Positions 23,989 through 32,881 of a stretch of DNA of 64,000 nucleotides are shown in pieces. The notes below the pieces were generated by a model, which worked only from the letters and a program-made list of their open reading frames with translations, made no database searches and was not told the DNA's origin. This stretch comes from Thiosocius sp942490985. Lineage in GTDB: Bacteria; Pseudomonadota; Gammaproteobacteria; Chromatiales; Chromatiaceae. Position 1 is the first letter of the stretch, and each line of letters opens with the position of its first letter. Both the position numbers and the translations under genes were made by a program. The stretch is from contig CALNYW010000004.1 of the NCBI GenBank assembly GCA_942490985.1, positions 62,001-126,000 on the forward strand. Reading direction: 5' to 3'.

Positions 23989-25824
23989 ATGGAGCAGACA
24001 GCCACCGCGTCACCGCAAGTCCATAAAGATCGCCGGGATTGGCAGAACCTCAAGGGCATGCTGCCGTTTATCTGGGAGTTTCGCGGTCGCGCGCTGTTTG
24101 CCCTGGGTTGCCTGGTATTGGCCAAGGTCGCGAATGTCGGCGTGCCGGTCGTGCTCAAAGAGATCGTCGAGTATTTCGAGCGAGCGAAAGACGACCCGCT
24201 GGTCGTGGCGGCGGTGTTGCCGCTGTCATTACTGGCGGCCTATGGCGTCTTGAAGCTGACCTCCTCGTTGTTCAACGAGCTGCGCGACATCGTTTTCGCG
24301 AAGGTTAGATACCGCGCGATGCGACGACTGTCGACGCGGGTTCTCGAGCATTTGCACCGCCTGTCTCTAAGCTTCCATCTCGACCGCAAGACCGGTGCGG
24401 TCAGCCGCGATCTTGAGCGCGGGACGCGGTCGGTCAGCCAGATCTTGAACTATATGGCGTTCAGCATCTTGCCTATCGTCGTCGAGTTCGGTCTGGTTGC
24501 TTTTATTCTGTTGACCCAGTACGACGTGATCTTTGCCGCCGCGATGTTCGGCTCGGTGGTGGTCTATGTGGCGGTGACGTTCGCCATAACAGAATGGCGG
24601 ATGGATTTCCGTCACACCATGAACCGTCTGGATTCGGAGGCGAATACACGGGCCTTCGACAGCCTGATCAATTACGAGACGGTCAAGTACTTTGGCAACG
24701 AGCGGATGGAACTGGCGCGCTATGACACCACCTTGTCTGATTGGGAGCATTGGGCCGTCAAGAGCCAGTCGTCGATGTCATTGCTGAATTTCGGCCAGGG
24801 CGCAGTCATCGCGCTCGGCATGACGCTGGTGATGTTTCTGGCTATGCGGGGCGTCGCGAGTGGCGAGATCGGTCTTGGCGACCTGGTCCTGCTCAATGCG
24901 TTTTTGCTCCAGCTGTTCATACCGCTGGGATTTCTCGGCATCGTCTATCGTCAGGTCAAATACTCGCTGGCGGATATGGATCTGATTTTCAAGTTGCTCG
25001 AACGGGATCCTGAGATTACCGATGCGCCGCGGGCAGCCCCTTTGCGTATCGGTGGCGGCCATATCCAATTCGATCAAGTGACATTCGGCTACCAACCAGA
25101 AAGGCAGATCCTGCGGGGGGTATCGCTCGATGTGCCGGCCGGCCAGAAGATTGCTGTCGTGGGTCATAGCGGGGCCGGCAAGTCCACCCTGGCACGGCTG
25201 ATCTACCGCTTTTACGACGTCAACACCGGCGCTATCACCGTTGATGGGCAGGATCTGCGCGAGGTCTCGCAGGAGAGCCTGCGTGCTGCGATCGGTATCG
25301 TGCCGCAGGATACCGTGCTGTTTCACGACACCATCTTTTACAACATTGCCTACGGCCGCCCTGGGGCCCCGCGCGAAGACGTCGAGCATGCGGCAGCGAT
25401 GGCGCATATCAAGGACTTCATCGAGCGATTGCCCGACGGTTGGGAGACCGTGGTGGGCGAACGTGGACTGAAGTTGTCCGGTGGCGAGAAGCAGCGTGTC
25501 GCCATCGCACGGGCGATTTTGAAAAACCCACGAATCCTGATCTTCGACGAGGCGACCTCGTCGCTGGACAGCCGAACCGAGCAGGCCATCCAGGAAACAC
25601 TCGCTGAAGTAGCGGCCGATCATACGACGCTGGTGATTGCGCACCGCTTGTCGACCGTGGTCGATGCGGATCAGATTCTGGTGATGTCTGATGGGCAGGT
25701 GATCGAGCAGGGCACCCATCCTGAGTTGCTTGAAGCCGGGGGGCATTATCGGGAAATGTGGGACCTGCAGCGCAAAGAACGCGAGACCGGCGACCCATCA
25801 GACGCAGCGCCAGAGTCTGCCTGA
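23989..25824 (+). CDS. ATM1-type ABC exporter (fused permease and ATPase)
   Basis: The 611-residue half-transporter has about six transmembrane helices (residues 30-320) and one ATPase domain with GHSGAGKST, LSGGEKQRVAIARA and ILIFDEATSSLD. The sequence NYETVKYFGNE between helices is typical of the Atm1/HMT1 group, which exports glutathione-linked or persulfide compounds and supports Fe-S or heavy-metal handling. It should act as a homodimer in the inner membrane. Export of glutathione persulfide would suit a sulfur oxidiser, but this is inference. Confidence 0.88.
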   Translation: MEQTATASPQVHKDRRDWQNLKGMLPFIWEFRGRALFALGCLVLAKVANVGVPVVLKEIVEYFERAKDDPLVVAAVLPLSLLAAYGVLKLTSSLFNELRDIVFAKVRYRAMRRLSTRVLEHLHRLSLSFHLDRKTGAVSRDLERGTRSVSQILNYMAFSILPIVVEFGLVAFILLTQYDVIFAAAMFGSVVVYVAVTFAITEWRMDFRHTMNRLDSEANTRAFDSLINYETVKYFGNERMELARYDTTLSDWEHWAVKSQSSMSLLNFGQGAVIALGMTLVMFLAMRGVASGEIGLGDLVLLNAFLLQLFIPLGFLGIVYRQVKYSLADMDLIFKLLERDPEITDAPRAAPLRIGGGHIQFDQVTFGYQPERQILRGVSLDVPAGQKIAVVGHSGAGKSTLARLIYRFYDVNTGAITVDGQDLREVSQESLRAAIGIVPQDTVLFHDTIFYNIAYGRPGAPREDVEHAAAMAHIKDFIERLPDGWETVVGERGLKLSGGEKQRVAIARAILKNPRILIFDEATSSLDSRTEQAIQETLAEVAADHTTLVIAHRLSTVVDADQILVMSDGQVIEQGTHPELLEAGGHYREMWDLQRKERETGDPSDAAPESA

Positions 25825-25857
25825 CAGCCTCATGTCCGTCTTTCGACAGCCAATCTG

Positions 25858-26991
25858 ATGGATGCGTTTCTGGTCGGCGGCGCCGTGCGCGATGGGTTGC
25901 TCGATCTGCCGGTCACCGAGCGTGATTGGGTGGTGGTCGGTGCGACGCCGGTGGCGATGACGGCGATGGGCTATCGACCGATCGATGTCGACTTTCCCGT
26001 ATTCAGGCACCCAGAGACCGGGGAGGAATACGCCCTGGCGCGCCGCGAGATCAAACAGGGTCCGGGTTATCGCGGGTTTTCGATCGATGCCGGGCCGAAT
26101 GTCTCACTGGTCGATGATCTCAGGCGCCGTGATTTGACGATCAACGCGATGGCGCGTGCGGCAGACGGGACACTGGTGGATCCTTTCGGGGGACGAGACG
26201 ACCTGGACGCCGGGCTGTTACGGCATGTGTCTGCGGCGTTCTCTGAAGATCCGCTGCGGGTGCTGCGGATTGCCCGCTTTGCCGCCAAGCTCGGGCGTTT
26301 TGGGTTTCGCGTCGCGCACGGTACCCATCGGCTCCTGATCGAAATGGTCGATGCCGGTGCGATGCAGGAACTGACCGCGGAACGGCTTTGGCGCGAGACC
26401 CGCCGGGCGTTGGAGACAGATCGGCCATGGCGATATTTTGAGGTGCTTCAGCGATGTGGGGCGCTCCAGCAACGCTTGCCGGCGCTCAGTAACGCGCTCG
26501 GGGAGCAAGCCGCTCACGCGCCCGCGCAGGACAGTGCCCCAATCGCGGCGCTGAAGCGCGTTGCGATACAGACAACGCAACCGACCCAACGGCTTCTGGC
26601 AATGCTTTGGTCGGTCGTGGTCGATACGGAGACGGCCGAGCAGTTGATAACAGGTCTGCGCGTCGATCGGCTGACCGCACGGCTACTCAGGCGCATCGCT
26701 GCAGCACACGCGATCTGGGAGCGCACGGTCGAAGGCGACTATGATGCGATGGCGGCATTGGCGCTGGACTGGTTGGCGGTCAACGCGTCGCAACGGCAGG
26801 CGCTGGTCGAGGCCGCCGCGGCGCAAGCCGTCGAACCGGCAATCATCGCGCGTATCACCGCCGCAATGGAGGCCGCTGAACGGGTCGACACGGCACTCCT
26901 GCGTGAGCAGGGACTGCGCGGTGCCGAGCTCGGGTCGGCAATCAGTTCGGCTCGGCGTGCCGCGGTGGAGTCCGCTGTGCGACCGTCTTGA
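25858..26991 (+). CDS. cca: CCA-adding tRNA nucleotidyltransferase without HD domain
   Basis: A 377-residue class II nucleotidyltransferase: FLVGGAVRDGLLDLP, the metal-binding pair in ERDWVVVG, and the template region with EDPLRVLRIARF and RDLTINAMA. It adds or repairs the 3' CCA of tRNAs. E. coli Cca carries an HD phosphohydrolase domain after residue 220; here that part is shorter and has no HD motif, so phosphatase functions are probably absent. It follows the ABC gene by 33 bases. Confidence 0.88.
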   Translation: MDAFLVGGAVRDGLLDLPVTERDWVVVGATPVAMTAMGYRPIDVDFPVFRHPETGEEYALARREIKQGPGYRGFSIDAGPNVSLVDDLRRRDLTINAMARAADGTLVDPFGGRDDLDAGLLRHVSAAFSEDPLRVLRIARFAAKLGRFGFRVAHGTHRLLIEMVDAGAMQELTAERLWRETRRALETDRPWRYFEVLQRCGALQQRLPALSNALGEQAAHAPAQDSAPIAALKRVAIQTTQPTQRLLAMLWSVVVDTETAEQLITGLRVDRLTARLLRRIAAAHAIWERTVEGDYDAMAALALDWLAVNASQRQALVEAAAAQAVEPAIIARITAAMEAAERVDTALLREQGLRGAELGSAISSARRAAVESAVRPS

Positions 26992-27024
26992 TGAGACTGA
27001 CAACGGTTGATCTGAACGCCTCGT

Positions 27025-28623
27025 ATGAACACCAGTAATCGGTCGAAGAGTGTCAATCGGCGCATAAAGCGTCTGGTGATCGGCGCGCATCTGCGCGTGC
27101 CGTTGGTTGCGTTGGGTCTGTCGCTGGCGCTGGTCTTGCTGATCGTGTTGGCGATCAACCTGGGCCTTGGCGACCGGGATGCGTTACTACGCACCCTGTT
27201 ACTGGCCGGTTTCGGTGCGGCACTGGCTTTTGCCTTCGGCTTATGGCGACTGCGCAATGAGCTGATCGAACCCCTTGCCCGACTCGAGGAATCCGTGTCA
27301 CGGGTCTGTTCAGGAGAACCCGGGGCAAACCTGGCATTGACCGACACCGGCGTGCTCGGTGGGATGATCAGCGATCTGGATGGCCTGAATGAGGAGCTCG
27401 GTGAGCTCTACGAGGATATGGACAGTCGGGTGTCGCGGCACACGACACGGCTGGCGCAGAAGACCGCGTCGCTGAAGATTCTTTATGACGTGGCGGCCAG
27501 TATCAACCAGGCGCAGGACCTTGAGGGCCTGCTGTTGCGGTTCCTGCGCGTGCTGAAAGAAATGGTAAATGGCGTCGCTGCAACCGTGCGTCTCGAGCAG
27601 CCGGACGGCACCCTTCGCGTGGTGGGCTCTATCGGGGTCAATAACGCCATTTTGCGCGAACGTGAGATGCTGCCTTTGACGCTGTGTGTTTGCGGCAAAG
27701 CGCTGTCACCCGGTGACGTATTGTGTGACAACCCAGCCATGCACTGTGTCCGTCAACTCAAGCGCGTAATGTACGGACACAAGGACATTGGTGCCGTGTC
27801 AGTGCCACTCGATTACCACGGTGAACTGCTCGGCATGTACACCGTCTATGTGCGCAACCCGGGTATCTCAGGTCGTGAGGACATTATCGAACTGCTCCAG
27901 ACGATAGGTAGCCATCTTGGCATGGCGGTGGCAAAACAGCGTTCCGACCGCGAGGCGCGGCGACTGTCGATCATGGAGGAGCGTACCGCGCTGGCTCATG
28001 AGTTACATGACTCGCTTGCGCAGACCCTTGCCAGTCTGCGTTTCCAGGTCAGGCTGCTGGAAGACCTGCTGCGTCAAGAGCCGGATGCCGCCGCTTTCAA
28101 AGATGCGCAGCGCATCCGCGGCGGCCTCGATGAAGCGCACACGGAACTGCGTGAACTGCTGAATAGCTTCAGAGCGCCAGTGGATGAGCGAGGGCTGGTG
28201 GCGGCACTGGAAAAGCTGGTCGAGCGCTTTGGCCGCGAGACCGGGATACACGTGCTCTTCCAAAACGAGTGTCGTGAACCTCATCTTGGCTCGACCGAGG
28301 AGATGCAAATACTACGGATAGCGCAAGAGTCATTGGCGAATATCCGCAAGCATGCTCAAGCGCATACGGTCAGGGTGTTGCTGAGTTGTCATGCGACGGG
28401 TGGCTATTCATTGTTGGTCGAAGATGATGGTGTCGGTTTCGAAGACGAGGCCAAGCGCGGGCGGCCGGGCGAACATATCGGACTTTCGATCATGGAAGAG
28501 CGGGCGCGTCGCCTGGGTGGTACCCTGCGCATCGAAAGCGAGGTGGGCGAGGGGACCCGCGTGGAACTGAGCTACCAACCCAAACCTAAATTGGCAAAAG
28601 CGGAGCGTCGCTGGATTATCTGA
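27025..28623 (+). CDS. NarX-like sensor histidine kinase with cysteine-containing GAF domain
   Basis: The 532-residue kinase has two close membrane helices (about 23-47 and 57-76) with almost no periplasmic loop, a HAMP-like region, a GAF domain (about 150-300), and a HisKA_3 domain with phospho-accepting H328 (AHELHDSLAQ) and a HATPase. The GAF part holds four cysteines in CVCG-x7-C...C (221, 223, 234, 241), suggesting Fe-S, heme or thiol sensing inside the cell. NarX's periplasmic nitrate-binding loop is absent, so the signal is unlikely to be nitrate outside the cell. Its stop overlaps the start of its regulator. Confidence 0.85.
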   Translation: MNTSNRSKSVNRRIKRLVIGAHLRVPLVALGLSLALVLLIVLAINLGLGDRDALLRTLLLAGFGAALAFAFGLWRLRNELIEPLARLEESVSRVCSGEPGANLALTDTGVLGGMISDLDGLNEELGELYEDMDSRVSRHTTRLAQKTASLKILYDVAASINQAQDLEGLLLRFLRVLKEMVNGVAATVRLEQPDGTLRVVGSIGVNNAILREREMLPLTLCVCGKALSPGDVLCDNPAMHCVRQLKRVMYGHKDIGAVSVPLDYHGELLGMYTVYVRNPGISGREDIIELLQTIGSHLGMAVAKQRSDREARRLSIMEERTALAHELHDSLAQTLASLRFQVRLLEDLLRQEPDAAAFKDAQRIRGGLDEAHTELRELLNSFRAPVDERGLVAALEKLVERFGRETGIHVLFQNECREPHLGSTEEMQILRIAQESLANIRKHAQAHTVRVLLSCHATGGYSLLVEDDGVGFEDEAKRGRPGEHIGLSIMEERARRLGGTLRIESEVGEGTRVELSYQPKPKLAKAERRWII

Positions 28624-29285
28624 TGCGAGTATTGATGATCGACGACCATGCGCTGTTCCGTATGGGGCTGAGTGAACTGCTCGAACGACGGGGCATCGAG
28701 GTCGTCGCGGCGGTCGGTGACTGTGATCAGGGAATCGCCTGGGTCGAGGAGAAGGCCCCGGACGTCGTCTTGCTGGATATGCGCATGCCGGAAATGACTG
28801 GTCTACAAGTGCTTCAGGAGTTGCGCCGTCGCAACGTCACGATGCCGATTGCGATGTTGACGACCAGCCGTGAAGAAACTGATGTGATCAGCGCGTTGCA
28901 GGGCGGTGCGCGCGGCTACCTGTTAAAGGACATGGAGCCCGATGACCTGATTCGCGCACTCGGCGATATCGTTGCCGGCCAGACCGTTGTGGCACCGGAA
29001 CTGACCATCGTCCTGGCCAAGGCGGTGTCTGGCGAGGCAAACCATCAAAACCCGCCGAGCCATCGTGCGTTGGCCGAACTCACGCCGCGTGAACTCGAGA
29101 TCTTGTGCCACCTTGCCGAAGGGCAGAGCAATAAGGTGATCGCGCGTAATCTGGGCATTTCCGACGGAACGGTAAAGCTGCATGTCAAAGCCATCCTGCG
29201 CAAGCTGGACGTCCATTCCCGGGTCGAGGCGGCGGTGATTGCCGTGGAAGAGAATATCTGCGGGCGTGGCGGCGAGTCCGGCTGA
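28623..29285 (+). CDS. NarL/LuxR-type response regulator
   Basis: A 220-residue regulator with a receiver domain (phospho-acceptor D52 in VVLLDMRMPEMTG) and a C-terminal LuxR helix-turn-helix (LTPRELEILCHLAEGQSNKV). It is coupled to the kinase by a one-base TGATG overlap and is its evident partner. The genes it controls are not apparent; no repeated heptamers were identified nearby. Confidence 0.92.
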   Translation: MRVLMIDDHALFRMGLSELLERRGIEVVAAVGDCDQGIAWVEEKAPDVVLLDMRMPEMTGLQVLQELRRRNVTMPIAMLTTSREETDVISALQGGARGYLLKDMEPDDLIRALGDIVAGQTVVAPELTIVLAKAVSGEANHQNPPSHRALAELTPRELEILCHLAEGQSNKVIARNLGISDGTVKLHVKAILRKLDVHSRVEAAVIAVEENICGRGGESG

Positions 29286-29323
29286 GCTGTTCTTTCGGGA
29301 TGCCGGGCTTCTGCCAAGCTACG

Positions 29324-29419
29324 CCGTCATCGCGAGGTCGCCACGCGGCCGTGGCGATCTTTGGTCGTCGGTGCCTCTGACACGAGATTGTTTCGTCACG
29401 GTGTTCCTCGCAACGACGG
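29324..29419. repeat. Small inverted-repeat (REP/MITE-like) element
   Basis: A 96-base element with near-perfect terminal inverted repeats, CCGTCATCGCGAGG at 29324-29337 and CCTCGCAACGACGG at 29406-29419 (12 of 14 bases pair), and an inner hairpin CGCCACG-CGGC-CGTGGCG. It resembles widespread GTCATTGCGAGG intergenic repeats of proteobacteria. It fills the gap between convergent genes and may also act as a terminator. Confidence 0.65.
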
Positions 29420-29460
29420 TGTGACCTCGTGTGGCAGGCTCTGCCTGCCGAATCCACCGA

Positions 29461-29946
29461 CTAGTCGTTGGCGTTTTTGGGTCGGCGCTGGTAATCGAGC
29501 AGCTTGTTGGCGAAGTAGCGGTCGCCGAGCTCCGGATCTATCCGCTTGCCGTCCAAGTCAACCAACGGGAGATCGTACTCGTTCCAACCGCGCAGCCCGG
29601 TCTTCAACGACGTGACGTGTTTGTACCCCATCTGCATCAGCGTCCAGGCGGCGAAGATGCTGCGACTGCCCGAGCGGCATACCACGACGATCTGCCGGTC
29701 GCGGGCCTCCACCAGTTCCGGCTCGGTTTCCTCGTGATCCCATTCCACCGCGGTTTCGAGGATGCCGCGCGGCACATGCAGAGAATCCTCGATGTGCATG
29801 GTGTCGTATTCCTGGTTTTCGCGTACATCGAGGAACAGCAGATCTTGCTCGGCGTCCATGCGTTCTTCGACGTCCCAGGGGAAACACTCGTTGATCTTCG
29901 GCGCGATCTCGGCGACCAGATCTTTGTAGGTGACTCGTCTTTTCAT
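29461..29946 (-). CDS. Rhodanese-domain protein
   Basis: A 161-residue single rhodanese domain with active-site loop C90-RSGSRS and about 30 extra residues at each end. Such enzymes carry sulfane sulfur as a cysteine persulfide or transfer it to thiols. It has no signal peptide. It lies 69 bases behind cysG on the same strand, so siroheme synthesis and sulfur transfer may be co-expressed. Confidence 0.85.
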   Translation of the reverse strand: MKRRVTYKDLVAEIAPKINECFPWDVEERMDAEQDLLFLDVRENQEYDTMHIEDSLHVPRGILETAVEWDHEETEPELVEARDRQIVVVCRSGSRSIFAAWTLMQMGYKHVTSLKTGLRGWNEYDLPLVDLDGKRIDPELGDRYFANKLLDYQRRPKNAND

Positions 29947-30015
29947 TTCATGGCAGCGGGTGAACGAATTTTCACTATAGCCGCTCCCTCCGCAGGTTGG
30001 CAGGGATGGCCCCCG

Positions 30016-31485
30016 TCAATCGGTGGCGCGGTGGCTCGGGTAGGGCTGGTCCAGCTCAGTCCCCGGTGTTACCGGTGAGGTTGCGCCTTGCTCGGCGGCG
30101 TCCGGTACCCTGTACCAGGCCAGTTTTTCCTGCAATTCGACCACGTTGCCGACCATGATCAATGTTGGCGGTTTCGGTTTTTCTCGTTCAACCAGTTGCG
30201 GGAGGGTGGCCACCGTCCCGGTGAACACGCGTTGCTTGTGCGTGGTGCCCTGTTGAACGAGGGCCGCCGGTGTATCGCCGGGCATACCATGTGCCTGCAG
30301 TTCGCGACTGATGACGGGCAGTCCCTTGAGGCCCATGTAAAAAACCACCGTCTGGTTGGGCTGGGCGAGCTGCGCCCAATTCAGGTTCATGCTGTTGTCC
30401 TTGAGGTGACCGGTCACGAACGTGACCGATTGCGCATAGTCACGGTGCGTCAGCGGGATACCGGCATAGCTTGCGCATCCAGCCGCTGCGGTGATGCCCG
30501 GCACGACCTGGAACGGCACCCCCTGGCTGGCCAACGTGTCGATCTCTTCGCCGCCACGGCCGAAAATAAACGGATCGCCACCCTTCAATCGCACCACGCG
30601 TTTGCCCTGCTTGGCGAGATCGGCGAGTAGCTGGTTGATCTCCTCTTGGCGCATCGCGTGATTGTCACGCTCTTTACCGACGTAAATGCGTTCGGCATCA
30701 CTGCGCGTCATATCCAGGATGGCTTTGGCGACAAGGCGATCGTAGACCACGACGTCGGCCTGTTGCATCAGGCGGAGGGCACGAAATGTCAGCAGGTCGG
30801 GGTCGCCCGGGCCGCCGCCAACCAGATAGACTTCGCCCATCCCCGGTTGCAGGGGACCGTTGCCGAGCTCCTGTTCCATCAACACTTCAGCTTCGTGCAT
30901 GTGTCCCGAGAACACGCGCTCCGCGACATTACCCTGCAGCACCCGGTCCCAAAAGCGTCGACGATCCGCGGGGTCGGCAAACGTGCGTTTCACCCGCTCA
31001 CGAAAACGCCCGGCGAGTTCGCCAAGACGTCCGTAGCCGGCGGGAATCAGCGACTCGAGTCGTGAGCGGATCAGCCGGGCCAGCACCGGTGACGCGCCGC
31101 TGGTCGATACCGCCGCAATCACGGGTGATCGATCGATGATCGACGGCATGATGAAACTGCCGTCTTCGGGATGGTCTACCACATTGACCGGGATTTGCAT
31201 CGCGCGACCGGCCTCGGCCACGGCGCGGTTGATGTCCTCGCGATCGGTCGCCGCGATGGCCAAAAAGGCGTCCTCGAGGTCGCCGGGCTCGTAGCCGCGC
31301 GCGACATGCTCAATGCGGCCCTCTTCGCGCAGGTTTGTCAGGTTGCGGCAGAGTTCGGGGGCAACGATCTGAACCTGAGCACCCGCGCGCAGCAGCAGCG
31401 TGACTTTGCGCGTGGCAATTTCACCGCCACCGACGACAACGCAGTACTGCCCCTTGACCGACAAAAAGATTGGGAGATGTTCCAT
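30016..31485 (-). CDS. cysG: Siroheme synthase CysG
   Basis: A 489-residue trifunctional enzyme. The N-terminal part is precorrin-2 dehydrogenase/ferrochelatase (VVVGGGEIATRKV; ASPVLARLIR). The C-terminal part is uroporphyrinogen-III methyltransferase (VYLVGGGPGDPDLLT, VVRLKGGDPFIFGRGGEE). It makes siroheme, the cofactor of DsrAB and sulfite reductases. The ATG at 31485 gives the normal CysG start; the open frame continues upstream another 42 codons without homology. It is divergent from the rhd-tusA-dsrE2 cluster. Confidence 0.95.
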   Translation of the reverse strand: MEHLPIFLSVKGQYCVVVGGGEIATRKVTLLLRAGAQVQIVAPELCRNLTNLREEGRIEHVARGYEPGDLEDAFLAIAATDREDINRAVAEAGRAMQIPVNVVDHPEDGSFIMPSIIDRSPVIAAVSTSGASPVLARLIRSRLESLIPAGYGRLGELAGRFRERVKRTFADPADRRRFWDRVLQGNVAERVFSGHMHEAEVLMEQELGNGPLQPGMGEVYLVGGGPGDPDLLTFRALRLMQQADVVVYDRLVAKAILDMTRSDAERIYVGKERDNHAMRQEEINQLLADLAKQGKRVVRLKGGDPFIFGRGGEEIDTLASQGVPFQVVPGITAAAGCASYAGIPLTHRDYAQSVTFVTGHLKDNSMNLNWAQLAQPNQTVVFYMGLKGLPVISRELQAHGMPGDTPAALVQQGTTHKQRVFTGTVATLPQLVEREKPKPPTLIMVGNVVELQEKLAWYRVPDAAEQGATSPVTPGTELDQPYPSHRATD

Positions 31486-31531
31486 GGTGATTCGCGACCG
31501 CCAGTGTTTTTGTCGTTGCACGCTTGGCGCA

Positions 31532-31560
31532 TTGACTATATGAGGATTTAATAATATTCT
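31532..31560 (+). promoter_or_regulatory. Sigma-70 type promoter of rhd-tusA-dsrE2
   Basis: TTGACT at 31532-31537 and TATTCT at 31555-31560 are separated by exactly 17 bases, a strong match to a sigma-70 promoter. Transcription would start near 31567, about 35 bases before the rhodanese ATG. Confidence 0.6.
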
Positions 31561-31600
31561 ATCCTGATTCGTTAATCCCAGACAAATTTCAGGAGGCGCC

Positions 31601-31942
31601 ATGTTCGTCAAGGAAATCGATGCAGCAGATCTTCACGCGCGGATCGAAGCGGGCGACGACCTGGCTCTGATTGATATCCGCAGCGACGCCGAGATTGCCC
31701 AGGGGATCCTGCCCGACGCGGAGCACCTGGCGATGCACCTGATACCCCTGCGCATGAACGATCTGCCGAAAGATCGCGACGTGATCCTGTATTGCCGCAG
31801 TGGGGCGCGTTCGTATCATGCCTGCAACTTTCTCGGCCAGCAGGGGATCGAGAACGTGATTAATCTGCGTGGCGGGATCATCGCCTGGGCACGCCAGGGC
31901 TACGAGATCGCGCCGCCACAACGGCGCGCGGGCAACATGTGA
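31601..31942 (+). CDS. Rhodanese of the sulfur-relay cluster
   Basis: A 113-residue single-domain rhodanese with active-site C65 in YCRSGARS. In sulfur oxidisers the order rhodanese-tusA-dsrE2 encodes a relay that hands persulfide sulfur to TusA and then towards DsrEFH/DsrC. The upstream GGAGG lies close to the ATG. It is the first gene of the cluster and follows a good promoter. Confidence 0.9.
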   Translation: MFVKEIDAADLHARIEAGDDLALIDIRSDAEIAQGILPDAEHLAMHLIPLRMNDLPKDRDVILYCRSGARSYHACNFLGQQGIENVINLRGGIIAWARQGYEIAPPQRRAGNM

Positions 31943-32032
31943 TTCTTGCGTTTCTTAGACGCTTCGAATATAAGGATTCTCCACTTTTTCACCGTCTCAA
32001 CTCAATACAACTACGCTCTCTGGAGGTTGCTA

Positions 32033-32263
32033 ATGGCTGATTTTGATCAAGAACTCGACGCAAGCGGATTGAACTGCCCCCTGCCGATTTTGCGCGCTAA
32101 AAAGGCGCTCTCGGGCCTGGACGCTGGTCAGGTGCTACACATCATCGCCACCGATCCGGGTTCTGTGAAAGACTTCGAAGCATTTTCTCGTCAGACCGGC
32201 AACGAACTGATGGAATCGAAAGAAGAAGGCGGCAAGTTCCAGTTCCTCATCAAGAAAGCCTGA
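32033..32263 (+). CDS. tusA: TusA sulfur carrier protein
   Basis: A 76-residue TusA with the sulfur-carrying C15 in the CPxP motif (GLNCPLPILRAKKAL). TusA passes sulfane sulfur from rhodaneses to later carriers, here most likely DsrE2 and the Dsr system. The ATG at 32033 follows GGAGG at 32022-32026; the frame extends upstream to 31946 but that part is unlike TusA. Confidence 0.95.
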   Translation: MADFDQELDASGLNCPLPILRAKKALSGLDAGQVLHIIATDPGSVKDFEAFSRQTGNELMESKEEGGKFQFLIKKA

Positions 32264-32312
32264 GCCAAGCGCCCGGGCCGAACCACGTACCGACTATCAG
32301 GAGAGTGTCCCG

Positions 32313-32792
32313 ATGGAAGAAAAGAAACTCGCCATCATCGCAACCAAAGGTTCTCTGGATTGGGCCTACCCGCCTTTCATCCTCGCCTCGACCGCTGCGG
32401 CGCTTGGCTACGAGACGGAAATCTTCTTCACCTTCTACGGCCTGCAGTTGCTGAAAAAAGACCTGGACCTGAAGGTCACCCCGCTGGGAAACCCCGGCAT
32501 GCCGATGCCGATGGGGATGGAAAAGTGGTTCCCGACGCTGCTCACCGCCCTCCCGGGTATGGAAGCGATGATGACGTCGATGATGAAAAAGAAAATGGCC
32601 AGCAAGGGCGTTGCGAGCCTCGAGGAACTGCGCGAACTGTGTCAGGAAGCCGAGGTGCGACTGATCGCTTGCCAGATGACCGTTGACCTGTTCGATATGG
32701 ATTCGTCAGGCTTCATAGACGGCATCGAGTTCGCGGGCGCCGCGCGCTTTTTCGAATTCGCCGGCGAGTCGGATATCTGTCTGTATATCTGA
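32313..32792 (+). CDS. dsrE2: DsrE2 family sulfur-transfer protein
   Basis: The 159-residue protein belongs to the DsrE-like family, DsrE2 branch, with KKLAIIATKGSLDWAYPPF at the N-terminus and two cysteines, C110 and C120 (RLIACQMTVDLF), the second at the place of the sulfur-binding cysteine. A methionine-rich central part (PMPMGMEKWF...MMTSMMKKKM) is typical and may be membrane-associated. It is the last gene of the cluster, followed by a strong terminator. Confidence 0.92.
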   Translation: MEEKKLAIIATKGSLDWAYPPFILASTAAALGYETEIFFTFYGLQLLKKDLDLKVTPLGNPGMPMPMGMEKWFPTLLTALPGMEAMMTSMMKKKMASKGVASLEELRELCQEAEVRLIACQMTVDLFDMDSSGFIDGIEFAGAARFFEFAGESDICLYI

Positions 32793-32819
32793 CCCGCGGT
32801 CAAACCCGGCAAAGAGAAC

Positions 32820-32847
32820 AACCCCGTCGTTGCGACGGGGTTTTTTG
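32820..32847 (+). terminator. Intrinsic terminator after dsrE2
   Basis: The hairpin CCCCGTCG-TTG-CGACGGGG (32822-32840) has eight perfect pairs and is followed by six T residues. It closes the rhd-tusA-dsrE2 transcript and lies between convergent genes. Confidence 0.9.
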
Positions 32848-32881
32848 TTGCCGGGCATCCGACAGGCGATGGGCGCCGTCT

